DNA from: TH5896 sp049578985
GTDB lineage: Archaea; Thermoproteota; Nitrososphaeria; Nitrososphaerales; Nitrososphaeraceae
Length of the DNA stretch: 64,000 nucleotides
Assembly: GCA_049578985.1 (NCBI GenBank)
Contig: JBAUMZ010000070.1
Location: 1 to 64,000, forward strand
Direction: 5' to 3'
Below, one piece after another: positions 1-7,965 of this stretch. Every line of letters begins with the position of its first letter. Position 1 is the stretch's first letter. The notes under the pieces were generated by a model. The model searched no databases. It was given only the letters and a program-made list of their open reading frames with translations, and was not told where the DNA came from. A program made the translations under genes and the position numbers.

Positions 1-68
1 TTGGATTAGTTTTCAGGGGGGTGATGTTTGGACGCTCTAATACCTCCTAAAAGGTGTGAAGACAAAGG

Positions 69-1502
69 CTATTCTGGGCGGTTCTCTCTCGTCATTAAAT
101 TCTGGATTGCAAATCTATCCATTATCCCACACATGCATTTAGTGGTTTTAAGAAGCAGATCAGTTCTTGCGAATTCGTTGGGCGAATGCATTTTTGAATA
201 AATAAATGTGCTACCAATTGATATGCACGGCACGTTAAGTTTCTTCGAGAAGGAATTCATTGGGCCCGTAGCAGGAGATGAAACGCTTATTTTGGCGTCA
301 GCATATACCTCGTGTGCAGACTGACTTACAACCTCCACAAACGGATCATTTACATCTGTTCGTGAGGCAGCTTCTCCATGCAAAAATCTAACACTTAGGG
401 ACCTTTCATCGAATCCATTTCCGGCAAGGTATTTCTTGAGTCGTTCAAATTGGACAAGAGGATCCATTTCCGGCACGAGTCGAAAATCGATTTTTACATT
501 CGCTGTCGATGGAATAATGGTCTTTGCACCTTCTCCGGTATATCCGGAGATCATCCCAGCAATATTACAGGTGGGCATTGAGACCAATGCTTTCTGGATC
601 TCCATGCCTTGAACATTGTTCAAGAATGAACGTATACCGTATTCTGTCTTAAATCGAATCTCATCGAAGCTCTCTGTCTGTAAAAAAGCTTTTTCACTTT
701 CCGTAAGATCTCTCACCTCCTTGTACCAATCAGTGATCAATATCTTGCCTTTGCTATCGGTGAGTTTGTTCAAGGCTTGGATCAACTTCCAAGCAGGATT
801 TTCAATCAAGACCGCAAGGCTTGAATGAGCATCTCTATTGGGGCCAACTGCAGTTAGCTCTACAAATAGCAACCCTTTCATTCCAAGGGTTATTATCGGA
901 ATGTTTTGTTCATTGACGTAGCCGAACTCCCAGATGACCCCGTCACATGAGAATTCGTCATGATACCTTGCTAAATATTCTTCAACGTGAACACTCCCTA
1001 TCTCCTCCTCTCCTTCTACGAGAAATTTTACGTTACACGGAACGTCACCAAAGAATTTAAGGTAATATTCGACTGCCTTGATACGGGTAATTAGTTCTCC
1101 TTTGTCATCAGATGACCCTCTCCCGTAAATATAATCTCCTTCAATAACGCCTTCGAATGGGTCATGTTCCCAAAGTTCAATGGGATCCTCTGGTTGTACA
1201 TCGTAATGGTTGTAAAACATTAGAGTTCTAACGGGGCCATTTATCTTTCTCTTCGTTCTCACTTCCCCATAGACAACAGGTGGTGCCGTACTATTCGGGT
1301 CATCATTGGCGCCATCTTTGGTCAGATTTAGAATCCTTGTGTTAATACCGGCTTTTATCATGATTCCTGCCACGACAGCAGCACATTGTTCCAGGCCTTG
1401 CTTCCTAGCTGAAACACTGCGCTGCCTAATAAGTGATTGAAGATCAGCTACTAGGTCCTCCTTTCTGGAATCTATGTATGAAAAAAGATCACGTCTATCC
1501 AA
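69..1502 (-). CDS. M20 family dipeptidase (CNDP/PepV-like metallopeptidase)
   Basis: This is a 477-residue zinc peptidase of the M20 family, most like carnosinase/CNDP2-type cytosolic dipeptidases. It should hydrolyse short peptides, or deacylate N-acyl amino acids, in the cytoplasm. The metal-site motifs are in order: HYDVQP (first zinc ligand His plus catalytic Asp, about residue 99), GRGSSDDKG (bridging Asp), EGEEEIGS (catalytic Glu plus zinc-ligand Glu), and a lid/dimerisation domain in the middle. There is no signal peptide. The start is TTG at 1502; an ATG five bases upstream is out of frame. The gene stands alone, divergent from the small heat-shock gene. The family call is safe; the exact substrate is not. 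Confidence 0.88.
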   Translation of the reverse strand: MDRRDLFSYIDSRKEDLVADLQSLIRQRSVSARKQGLEQCAAVVAGIMIKAGINTRILNLTKDGANDDPNSTAPPVVYGEVRTKRKINGPVRTLMFYNHYDVQPEDPIELWEHDPFEGVIEGDYIYGRGSSDDKGELITRIKAVEYYLKFFGDVPCNVKFLVEGEEEIGSVHVEEYLARYHDEFSCDGVIWEFGYVNEQNIPIITLGMKGLLFVELTAVGPNRDAHSSLAVLIENPAWKLIQALNKLTDSKGKILITDWYKEVRDLTESEKAFLQTESFDEIRFKTEYGIRSFLNNVQGMEIQKALVSMPTCNIAGMISGYTGEGAKTIIPSTANVKIDFRLVPEMDPLVQFERLKKYLAGNGFDERSLSVRFLHGEAASRTDVNDPFVEVVSQSAHEVYADAKISVSSPATGPMNSFSKKLNVPCISIGSTFIYSKMHSPNEFARTDLLLKTTKCMCGIMDRFAIQNLMTRENRPE

Positions 1503-1607
1503 GACATATTCAATTTTCGAAGTTATGAATTAATAGTTTGTGCCTTAAATAATTCTTCTTAAACCTTAGCAACGCTAGCTCAAAACTCAATGCCCAATCC
1601 CGAAAGG

Positions 1608-1616
1608 ATTTATAAC
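1608..1616 (+). promoter_or_regulatory. TATA box and BRE of the hsp20 gene
   Basis: ATTTATAAC lies 24-32 bp before the Hsp20 ATG, preceded by a purine-rich CGAAAGG (BRE-like, 1601-1607). The spacing puts the transcription start within a few bases of the ATG at 1640, so the message is probably leaderless. Confidence 0.6.
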
Positions 1617-1639
1617 AATATGATCTAAGTACATATATT

Positions 1640-2032
1640 ATGGGATTCGGACAATATATGGCCAAAGAATTGATGAGAGAGCTTGGAAATAAGTCTAGGG
1701 AATTCTACGAGTTCGTAATGCCTGCACTAGATATGTACGAGGACGGCTCCGAATTAGTCATTTTGATTGACCTTCCAGGATTTTCAAAGCAAGATATTTC
1801 GTTGAGAATATCAGATAATGTCCTTTCCATAAGTGCGAAAAGGCAGAGGGATGAGAATATAGGACCAAGTACCGTTTACTTCCGACAGAGACCGCTACAT
1901 ATCAACAAGAAGGTTCCGTTACCTATCAAGGTTATGGAGGAGGATCAAGTACTCGGTTCTGCAACGTATATTGACGGCGTCGTTACCTTGCGAATGCCTA
2001 TTCCTAGATACAGTACAATCCCTATTTCATAA
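1640..2032 (+). CDS. Small heat-shock protein, Hsp20/alpha-crystallin family
   Basis: This 130-residue protein is a holdase chaperone that binds unfolding proteins in the cytoplasm and assembles into oligomers. The alpha-crystallin domain occupies roughly residues 30-120, with the typical opening (ELVILIDLPGF) and DNVLSISAKR strand. The C-terminus ends in an I-P-I type IxI motif (IPIS) that docks onto a neighbouring subunit. The length is on the short side for the family because the N-terminal arm is brief. The gene is divergent from the M20 peptidase and ends 11 bp from the convergent UbiB-type kinase gene. A good TATA box gives a near-leaderless transcript; heat induction is likely by family but not shown by sequence. 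Confidence 0.9.
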   Translation: MGFGQYMAKELMRELGNKSREFYEFVMPALDMYEDGSELVILIDLPGFSKQDISLRISDNVLSISAKRQRDENIGPSTVYFRQRPLHINKKVPLPIKVMEEDQVLGSATYIDGVVTLRMPIPRYSTIPIS

Positions 2033-2043
2033 TGAATAAGAAC

Positions 2044-3690
2044 CTAACGCTTTCTTCTTGCGATGGCAAAGGTTGCTACGAATGTTCCTGCTGAGGCTAC
2101 TAAGCCTGCTATCCCCATGAACAAGTTGTATTGGATGAATATTGCCGATCCGATGAATAATCCTGAACCGATAATGCTAATTGAGGTCAGCCATTGTCTT
2201 CTCAAAGACATCTCCTTCGTGCGTATATCCGTTTCCATATATGATCGTAAAATCGGTGCCAAACCAATACTAGTCTCCATTCCTTTTACAAGCCGCCTGA
2301 AATAGTCTTTAGTCTCCTCTACATATGCTTCTCTAAGCAGTCCTTCTTCGGCCAGTATATCTGCCAACACCTTAACGAATTGGAATTTAACCTTATGATG
2401 GTGATAAATTCCTTCAAGTATAGAACTCATCCGCATATAGAGTGCTAGATTCTTTGGGAGTCTAAACGGAAATTTGCTCATTGTCTTATTTGTGAGGTCG
2501 ATGAGAGCCTTAACTTCCATCCTGTCTACTTGTTGACCATGAAGAGATCTAATACTAAATTCCAATGCCTTTTCAACTATGTACCTGTTAACTGAAGGTT
2601 CCAGTGTTCCCAGATCAATTAATACATTCACTGCTCGTACAGGATCTTTTTCGATTAAGCCGAGGTACAATCTTATTAGTTTTAGACGTGTATCATCATC
2701 TATTCGTCCCACCATCCCAAAGTCATAAAGAATGATCCTCCCATCAGATGTTATAGAAATGTTTCCCGGATGAGGATCGGCGTGAAAAATGCTATCCTTC
2801 AAGAGCATTTTGAAGAATATGCGATGCACCTTCGAAACTATCCTCTCCCTATCCAAACCCATGGCGTCCAATGAGGCAATATCTGTTATCTTAGTCCCAG
2901 GGATGTACTCCATAGAGAGAACATGTCTGGAAGATATCTCTGGAATAAGCTCCGGAATTCGTACCGCTGGATCATGGCTCAGGTTTCTCCGAATCGTCTT
3001 AAGATTTCTTGCTTCAATTCTGTAGTCCATCTCTTCACTAATAGTTTCGACAAATTGCGATAACATTGCTTCAACAGAATACCTCAAATTTGGATCTATG
3101 AAGCGGGTTGCCAAAGGCAGTATAGACTTTAGAACCAGAATATCCCTTGAGACGGTCTTCTCTATGTCCGGTCGCGATGCTTTAATGATTATATCACGAC
3201 CCTTGTAGCGAGCTAAATAGACCTGCCCAAGGCTAGCTCCAGATTTTGCCTTCTTATCGAATCTGTCGAAGATATGATCAATTTTTCCTATTTCATTTTC
3301 TATAGTCTCCTGAACCAATGAAAAATCAGAAGGCGGTACATCATCTTGGAGCTTTGCCAGGACTTCAAGATAGGGTTGAGGGAGCACATCAGTTCTGGTT
3401 GATAACCATTGCCCTAGTTTAATATATGAAGGACCAAGTGCAATAAACGTTGCAAGGGTCTTCTCTGCATGTTTGATGTATTTCTTGGTGTCAATATTTC
3501 TACCCTCTCGCTTCACCCACTCCCGACGGTCCCTCCTCAGATGAATTAGTATCGGAATCAGCTTAATTATTACCTTCGTAAGATATAATTTCGAAACTCG
3601 TGGGGCTGCTTTCATCGTTTTTGAGACTGCATCTTCCGTTGTAATGAGCTCAGAGGGATCTTGTTGATCTAATTGCTCTGCCTTTTCCAA
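2044..3690 (-). CDS. ABC1/UbiB-type atypical protein kinase-like protein
   Basis: This 548-residue protein belongs to the ABC1/UbiB/COQ8 atypical kinase family, which supports isoprenoid-quinone biosynthesis in bacteria and mitochondria; the archaeal role is not established. Visible motifs are the family-specific alanine-rich loop (ASLGQVY, about residue 150), the catalytic HADPHPGN segment and the metal-binding YDFGM. The C-terminus carries two hydrophobic helices (about residues 495-540) that should anchor it in the membrane. The start is TTG at 3690, preceded by GAGGA within the end of the upstream gene. It lies 3 bp after the 129-residue gene at 3694-4083, so the two are almost certainly co-transcribed. 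Confidence 0.87.
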   Translation of the reverse strand: MEKAEQLDQQDPSELITTEDAVSKTMKAAPRVSKLYLTKVIIKLIPILIHLRRDRREWVKREGRNIDTKKYIKHAEKTLATFIALGPSYIKLGQWLSTRTDVLPQPYLEVLAKLQDDVPPSDFSLVQETIENEIGKIDHIFDRFDKKAKSGASLGQVYLARYKGRDIIIKASRPDIEKTVSRDILVLKSILPLATRFIDPNLRYSVEAMLSQFVETISEEMDYRIEARNLKTIRRNLSHDPAVRIPELIPEISSRHVLSMEYIPGTKITDIASLDAMGLDRERIVSKVHRIFFKMLLKDSIFHADPHPGNISITSDGRIILYDFGMVGRIDDDTRLKLIRLYLGLIEKDPVRAVNVLIDLGTLEPSVNRYIVEKALEFSIRSLHGQQVDRMEVKALIDLTNKTMSKFPFRLPKNLALYMRMSSILEGIYHHHKVKFQFVKVLADILAEEGLLREAYVEETKDYFRRLVKGMETSIGLAPILRSYMETDIRTKEMSLRRQWLTSISIIGSGLFIGSAIFIQYNLFMGIAGLVASAGTFVATFAIARRKR

Positions 3691-3693
3691 AAT

Positions 3694-4083
3694 TCATCCT
3701 CGCCTTTGGGCTAACTTTTTTAAGGACTTGGTGACGGCGTATCCGGCATACGCGCCAAATATTCCTGCAAGGGTTGAGGTATCTTTAGGCCCGAATTCGG
3801 TAATCGACCTTTCTTTTAGAGTTAAATAAATTGAGATTCCGGAGACCAAGCCGACTAAGTATTCTGGAGCATCAATGATCAGATGACCAAGAGGATCATT
3901 CAGCGGGTCTATCTTATCCGAATGAACCGTATAGTAGTTATCATATTCTCTTATGTGAAGTTTTCCGGCCCTGTATTGCCTTAACGCTCCGCTTCCGCTG
4001 CCAAGTGCCGTCGGAGTATATTCAATTATAGGTCTGACGGACTTTGGTACTATAATGGAACCGTCGTCGTCTTCGAATTTCAC
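3694..4083 (-). CDS. Conserved-looking hypothetical protein, partner of UbiB-like kinase
   Basis: I do not recognise this 129-residue protein. The N-terminal half is polar. The C-terminal half contains a hydrophobic stretch (about residues 72-86) and a glycine/alanine-rich amphipathic segment (about 102-120) ending in a basic tail, so it could be membrane-associated. The start is GTG at 4083. It is immediately upstream of the ABC1-type kinase with 3 bp between stop and start, which implies one transcript and possibly a shared membrane location. No cofactor or catalytic motif is visible. Confidence 0.6.
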   Translation of the reverse strand: MKFEDDDGSIIVPKSVRPIIEYTPTALGSGSGALRQYRAGKLHIREYDNYYTVHSDKIDPLNDPLGHLIIDAPEYLVGLVSGISIYLTLKERSITEFGPKDTSTLAGIFGAYAGYAVTKSLKKLAQRRG

Positions 4084-4216
4084 AGTTATTTATTTGGAGT
4101 TTAGCCGGATATAACATTAGCTCTAGTTTCCAATACTTGATTTCATGGAAAGCAGCTCTTGTGAGAGATTACAAAATTCATTTTTAGTTGACTGAACAAA
4201 GGAAACCCCTAATAAT

Positions 4217-4552
4217 ATGAAAACACCACTACGTATTATGTCAAATGAACAGCAAAAAATGTACCGTAAACTTTCGGGGAGCGAGATAGAGTCAGCAATT
4301 TCCAGTTTGGAGACTTGGGCCATCAAGGACTCCAAGCTTCATCGATCATTCAAGTTCGGCAATTTCGTTGAGGCGTTTAGTTTCATGACAGAGGTAGCAC
4401 TTCATGCCGAAAAGATGGACCATCATCCAGAGTGGTTCAATGTGTATAACACAGTTAAGATCGACTTAATGACTCATGACGTTAATGGCGTTAGTGATTA
4501 CGATATTAAATTGGCTAACATGATCAATAACATCTATCAAAAGAGAAAATGA
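4217..4552 (+). CDS. Pterin-4a-carbinolamine dehydratase
   Basis: This is a 4a-hydroxytetrahydrobiopterin (pterin carbinolamine) dehydratase of the PCD/DCoH family. It dehydrates the 4a-hydroxypterin formed by aromatic amino-acid hydroxylases; in archaea it may act on other pterins, including molybdopterin-type compounds. The signature is clear: HAEKMDHHPEWFNVYN followed by VKIDLMTHDVNGVSDYDIKLA, containing the catalytic His-His-Pro-Glu block. At 111 residues it is the normal size. A second in-frame ATG at 4238 gives 104 residues and matches the family start better. It is a monocistronic gene between convergent and divergent neighbours. Confidence 0.85.
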   Translation: MKTPLRIMSNEQQKMYRKLSGSEIESAISSLETWAIKDSKLHRSFKFGNFVEAFSFMTEVALHAEKMDHHPEWFNVYNTVKIDLMTHDVNGVSDYDIKLANMINNIYQKRK

Positions 4553-4598
4553 TCGGCTCACATAATAAATACCCTCTCTACTAAGTATGTTGTTCTAA

Positions 4599-5138
4599 TC
4601 ATTTTTCAGACGACCTAAAATCTGCTGAATAGGTCAGGAGACCTGCTACAGTTTTGCAATCTTGAATCTCTCCTCTTAGGCATTTGCGAATCGCAGTGCC
4701 AATCTTCATTCTTTTGATTGAAATATTCTCGTCGTCGTCGAGCCTGCCCCGCGGCACTTTTATTAAGTCAGTACATACATAGAGGTACATTAGCTCTGTA
4801 TCATAACCAGGAGCGAGATAAAAACTTGTTAATAGAGAAAATTTTCCGATATAGCCTATTTCTTCAGTTAATTCTCGATAAGCAGCCTTTGCAGGAGATT
4901 CCCCTTTTTCGATCTTGCCCGCTGGAATCTCTAGTAAACATTTACCAGTTGCATGCCTGTACTGCTTAACAAGATAGACATACGAATCATGATCTACAGG
5001 AATCATCCCCACCGAAGGACTATGCTCAACTATTTCTTTTTCAATAATCTTACCATTCAAGGTGAATCTGTCAATTCTCAAAGAAATATTTCCCGAATGA
5101 ATCTTTCTACTGTGTTTCACGTCGACCAGCCTTTTCAA
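4599..5138 (-). CDS. Nudix hydrolase, ADP-ribose pyrophosphatase type
   Basis: This 179-residue Nudix hydrolase probably cleaves ADP-ribose or a related nucleotide sugar to AMP plus a sugar phosphate. The complete Nudix box runs from residue 74 to 96 (GKIEKGE then RELTEEIGY), matching Gx5Ex7REUxEExGU. A preceding substrate-side segment (VYLVKQYRHATG, then EIPAG) and the following LAPGYDTE are typical of NudF-like ADP-ribose pyrophosphatases. The start is TTG at 5138. It is transcribed away from the winged-helix gene at 5181, about 40 bp behind it on the same strand, so read-through is possible. Confidence 0.85.
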   Translation of the reverse strand: MKRLVDVKHSRKIHSGNISLRIDRFTLNGKIIEKEIVEHSPSVGMIPVDHDSYVYLVKQYRHATGKCLLEIPAGKIEKGESPAKAAYRELTEEIGYIGKFSLLTSFYLAPGYDTELMYLYVCTDLIKVPRGRLDDDENISIKRMKIGTAIRKCLRGEIQDCKTVAGLLTYSADFRSSEK

Positions 5139-5180
5139 TTGAATGTAAAGTCAGGCCTTTTCTTTTTAACCCCAGTCATA

Positions 5181-5912
5181 CTAAGAAGAATATGTGAAAA
5201 TTTCATCCAATGTTACCGAGAATGGTTTTCGTCCGCTAATTTTGAACCTTGTCGAGTTGCCTTTAGTACCTATCTCCTGTATGTATCCAAGTTTCTTGAA
5301 AATTGCAATTCCAATCTTGCCTCTTTGTCGATTGTTTCCACATGCTACTCGTTCCCTATCCTGAAGATCCTGGAGGATGAAGGTTCCATCCTCACTCTCA
5401 GCCGATAACTCTAGCGCTGCCCTCCAGATCTTATAAATGTAAGAGCTAGAATTATTGAGAGAACCCATGTATAACGTCCTTGAACGTGACATAGATTGAG
5501 TTATCAATTGTGCTGCGAATTCCATTCTGTCTGTCTTCCGTGTGTAAAATCTGTAAATATTCTGTCTACGATACTTTCTTTCCTCTTGATTGTTATCAAA
5601 CCAATAGACGAAGCCTTCCGGTTCAGGCATAAAAGGCTGAATTACTTTGATTCGGTTTAATTTGGGGTGCGAGTTGACTATATCTTGTGCAACTTCTATC
5701 ATCTCGAAATTGACTAGATACTTCTTCTGACGATGTGATTCAAGAACCATAATGATACCTTCGTCAATAAGGGAATGAAGTGTGATTTGGAAATTAGGGT
5801 CATAATGTTTTCCAGCCTCTTTAAATAATTGCCTTTCAGAGATACTTCTGTGAATACCTTCACAGATTAACTGCTTCAATATCCATTTTTGCCATTCTTG
5901 GATAGCCAGCAT
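5181..5912 (-). CDS. Two-domain winged-helix DNA-binding protein (hypothetical)
   Basis: This 243-residue protein has a winged-helix-like N-terminus (residues 10-70: helices followed by a wing around ESHRQKKYLV). A second helix-turn-helix-like segment lies at the C-terminus (about 195-235, KKLGYIQEIG then TRFKISGRK). The middle has no recognisable catalytic motif. It is probably a thaumarchaeal transcription regulator. It is divergent from the winged-helix gene at 6053, and the shared 140-bp AT-rich spacer carries repeated TTAATCA words (5947-5965) that could be operators. The domain call comes from the fold pattern, not from a named family. Confidence 0.55.
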   Translation of the reverse strand: MLAIQEWQKWILKQLICEGIHRSISERQLFKEAGKHYDPNFQITLHSLIDEGIIMVLESHRQKKYLVNFEMIEVAQDIVNSHPKLNRIKVIQPFMPEPEGFVYWFDNNQEERKYRRQNIYRFYTRKTDRMEFAAQLITQSMSRSRTLYMGSLNNSSSYIYKIWRAALELSAESEDGTFILQDLQDRERVACGNNRQRGKIGIAIFKKLGYIQEIGTKGNSTRFKISGRKPFSVTLDEIFTYSS

Positions 5913-6016
5913 ATCGGATAGCTAAAAATTCTCATACTGTTATTTAAATTAATCAAATTAATCATAAATTATCAAACTAAATGTGTTAATCGCAAGTAGC
6001 CAGCCCTCCACTCAAG

Positions 6017-6025
6017 TTTAAATAA
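6017..6025 (+). promoter_or_regulatory. TATA box upstream of winged-helix gene; decides its start
   Basis: TTTAAATAA with AAG upstream forms a good archaeal TATA element. Its spacing predicts transcription starting near 6045, downstream of the first TTG (6026). Translation therefore more likely begins at the TTG at 6053, on a leaderless message. Confidence 0.5.
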
Positions 6026-6052
6026 TTGACTTCTTTAGTTTTCATACTCAAG

Positions 6053-6424
6053 TTGGAATCCGCCACAAGTAACAACGTGGGAACTCGACCACTCGAAGAT
6101 CTCTTTGGAAATGCTGTAGCAAAGGCTCTGGATTTTCTGATAATCAATGAGCCCTTTGACTATTCTCTGGACGAGATTAGTCAGTTCGCACATATTCCGA
6201 TAGACAGTTTGAGAAAAATGATCCCTGGATTGGTTGAGAAGGGTCTGGTGGAAGAAATCGGAAAGAAACGTGAAAGTCGAAACTATAAGCTTAGTGAAAA
6301 AAATGTTCTGGCTCGGTCACTAAGTCATTATGTAATTGCAAAAATTAATCATGACATAGAAAGAGAGAAATTTAGTAGAAGGGTTAAAGAGAAAGTACCC
6401 GCGCCGGGTATTAAGGGCAATTAA
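6053..6424 (+). CDS. Winged-helix transcriptional regulator
   Basis: This is a roughly 123-residue winged-helix protein. After a short tail, residues 10-70 form helix-turn-helix plus wing (LDEISQFAHIPIDSLRKMIP as the recognition region, then a wing at RESRNYKLS). A basic amphipathic C-terminal helix follows. Small regulators of this build are common in Nitrososphaerales. The reading frame is open from TTG 6026, but the TATA box at 6017-6025 overlaps that codon region, so TTG 6053 was chosen. Its divergent partner at 5181-5912 is also a DNA-binding protein, so cross-regulation is plausible. Confidence 0.62.
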   Translation: MESATSNNVGTRPLEDLFGNAVAKALDFLIINEPFDYSLDEISQFAHIPIDSLRKMIPGLVEKGLVEEIGKKRESRNYKLSEKNVLARSLSHYVIAKINHDIEREKFSRRVKEKVPAPGIKGN

Positions 6425-6575
6425 ATGGTAATTTGAGCGGAAGTGAAAGATGGTATGTCTTACTATTCTGTCGATTTAGCCCCGATCGCAGAATTAGCAT
6501 TTTATCTCTTAGTGTCTAAGGCCAAAGAAGATAGGCTAAAATAGTCTATCAACCAAGTAATGATGCTGCTATCTT

Positions 6576-6836
6576 ATGGATCGTATAAAGAGAATATCTA
6601 CAACAGTATTGGAAAAGTATCCAGATCGTTTCGGTTCTGACTTTGAAAAGAACAAGAAAGCACTGCAGGAGATTGCAATCACGAAATCTAAAGTTCTTCG
6701 GAACAGAGTAGCGGGATATATAACCTCGTACCTTCGAAAACAGAAGGTTCAAGAAAAAATTCTTGAATCTGATATCGACGCGGATACTGAAGGTGAGGAC
6801 GAGATTTCGGAAGAGAAGGAAACAAATAACGTGTAA
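6576..6836 (+). CDS. rps17e: Ribosomal protein S17e
   Basis: This 86-residue small-subunit protein belongs to the eukaryotic/archaeal eS17 family and is absent from bacteria. The conserved core is visible: LEKYPDRFGSDFEKNKKAL, then SKVLRNRVAGYITSYL. The protein continues in an acidic tail (about residues 66-86) that is longer than in many archaea. The ATG at 6576 is the first start. It sits 4 bp upstream of the MoaD/ThiS-like gene, and cgi121 follows, so translation and tRNA-modification functions are grouped on the plus strand. Confidence 0.9.
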   Translation: MDRIKRISTTVLEKYPDRFGSDFEKNKKALQEIAITKSKVLRNRVAGYITSYLRKQKVQEKILESDIDADTEGEDEISEEKETNNV

Positions 6837-6840
6837 TAAC

Positions 6841-7110
6841 GTGATTACAGTTCGACTTTTGGGGGGCGTGAAGAAAATAATTGGACAGGACTCAATTCGC
6901 ATCATGGAACCTGTCGTTAATGTTTCATACGTAATCGACTTGCTAAAAAAGAACGCCGCTGAGCCTGCCAAACTCAACTTTGACAATATTATCATAGCTG
7001 TAAATGGTGTAGATTGCTCAATACTAGGTGGGATGGATGCATCAGCTAAAGGGGGAGACGAAGTAACCGTCGTGAGCATAGTGCATGGCGGCTGTGGAAG
7101 TATAAGATGA
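6841..7110 (+). CDS. MoaD/ThiS-like beta-grasp sulfur-carrier (ubiquitin-fold) protein
   Basis: This 89-residue beta-grasp protein resembles the MoaD/ThiS/Urm1 family, whose C-terminal Gly-Gly is adenylated and carries sulfur or is conjugated to proteins. It opens with a beta strand (VITVRLLGGVKKI) and has the hydrophobic core plus the VNGVD turn. It ends with the family segment GDEVTVVSIVHGG. Unlike a mature carrier, CGSIR follows the Gly-Gly. The GTG start at 6841 lies 4 bp after the rps17e stop; a longer open frame begins at 6763, but that part overlaps rps17e and looks non-native. Molybdopterin synthesis, thiolation and archaeal protein modification are all possible roles. Confidence 0.72.
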   Translation: MITVRLLGGVKKIIGQDSIRIMEPVVNVSYVIDLLKKNAAEPAKLNFDNIIIAVNGVDCSILGGMDASAKGGDEVTVVSIVHGGCGSIR

Positions 7111-7201
7111 TTTTTACGCTATAGGAAAATTATAGGGGACTTTGAATTGGTGGGTTAAGTGCTATTGCTTCCTTTCCGCGCGCGAGCTCAATGAAGCATA
7201 A

Positions 7202-7747
7202 TTGAAAATAAACAACACTTATTCTGAATTCAAATTATCAAATTTCTACGCTTCAATCTTTTGTTGCGGTAAATTGGATAGTGTTAATGGAACTCAGCTA
7301 GTAGAACAGATACGACACCGTTTTGAAAACGTGTACATTCAAGGATTTAATACCGAGGCCATTTTTGGCTTGCAACATGTTGTCGAGGCTTTAAAGATCA
7401 CGTTAGAAGCTCTTAAAAGGGGGATTATGGCTGCTAACCGAGTAGAGCTTGACTTATTATTACGAATCTCTTGTACTACTCAGATTTCTAAGGCAATTAG
7501 TCATGCTGGCATAAAGTCTGGAAAATGTGCTTGCTTTGTCATCTTTTCTAAGAAAAAAAGTGATTTGCTAAAGGCTCGCTATTATGCATCACAATCGTTA
7601 CCAGAATTTGATAGTCATGAAATAATTGTTGGCGCATTCACTCCAAATACTCTTGCAACCAAATTAGGTTTGGAAATCTGCTCATTGACAGACGGTAATG
7701 AATTTCTAAAGCATCTCATTGAACGAGCAGCTCTAATCACAAAATAA
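7202..7747 (+). CDS. cgi121: KEOPS complex subunit Cgi121
   Basis: This 181-residue protein resembles Cgi121/TPRKB, the KEOPS subunit that binds tRNA and helps Kae1 make threonylcarbamoyl-adenosine (t6A) at position 37. The support is the family core: FNTEAIFGLQHVVEAL (helical segment), then AANRVELDLLLRISCTTQISKAISHAGIK, the most conserved region. Length fits the family. The only reasonable start is TTG at 7202. It lies about 90 bp after the ubiquitin-fold gene on the same strand, within a small translation-related cluster. Sequence conservation is moderate, so the call rests mainly on the RISxTxQIxxAI segment. Confidence 0.75.
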   Translation: MKINNTYSEFKLSNFYASIFCCGKLDSVNGTQLVEQIRHRFENVYIQGFNTEAIFGLQHVVEALKITLEALKRGIMAANRVELDLLLRISCTTQISKAISHAGIKSGKCACFVIFSKKKSDLLKARYYASQSLPEFDSHEIIVGAFTPNTLATKLGLEICSLTDGNEFLKHLIERAALITK

Positions 7748-7803
7748 TTAAGTGGATGAGTACATGTCTCTTTCTAGGAATGGTTATCTAGACTACTACT
7801 GTA

Positions 7804-7965
7804 CTACTTTAAAGGATTTTGAAAGTCCAGTTCTGTGTTAACATATTCTTTGACACTACTTTCCATCAAATCGGCTATTCGTATTAAATGTCGTCTTATG
7901 AGCATGAAGTAGTTCTTAAAGAAGCTTGGTACATACCTTTTCGGGCTCCTCCCACATAGTGTCAA
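7804..7965 (-). CDS. Small protein translationally coupled to prs (53 aa, hypothetical)
   Basis: This is a 53-residue reading frame whose TTG start overlaps the TGA stop of prs in the TTGA arrangement typical of coupled genes. It reads MTLCGRSPKRYVPSF at the start and contains a basic amphipathic stretch (residues 17-33) followed by an acidic end. No family is recognised. Supporting points are the exact stop-start overlap, the balanced amino-acid composition and an uninterrupted frame to TAG at 7804. Against it is the short length. It may be a small RNA- or membrane-binding protein, which is a guess. Confidence 0.45.
   Translation of the reverse strand: MTLCGRSPKRYVPSFFKNYFMLIRRHLIRIADLMESSVKEYVNTELDFQNPLK

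Noticed and set aside
4123..4335. 70-residue minus-strand frame
   Set aside because: It is antisense to the pterin dehydratase gene, whose motifs are clear.
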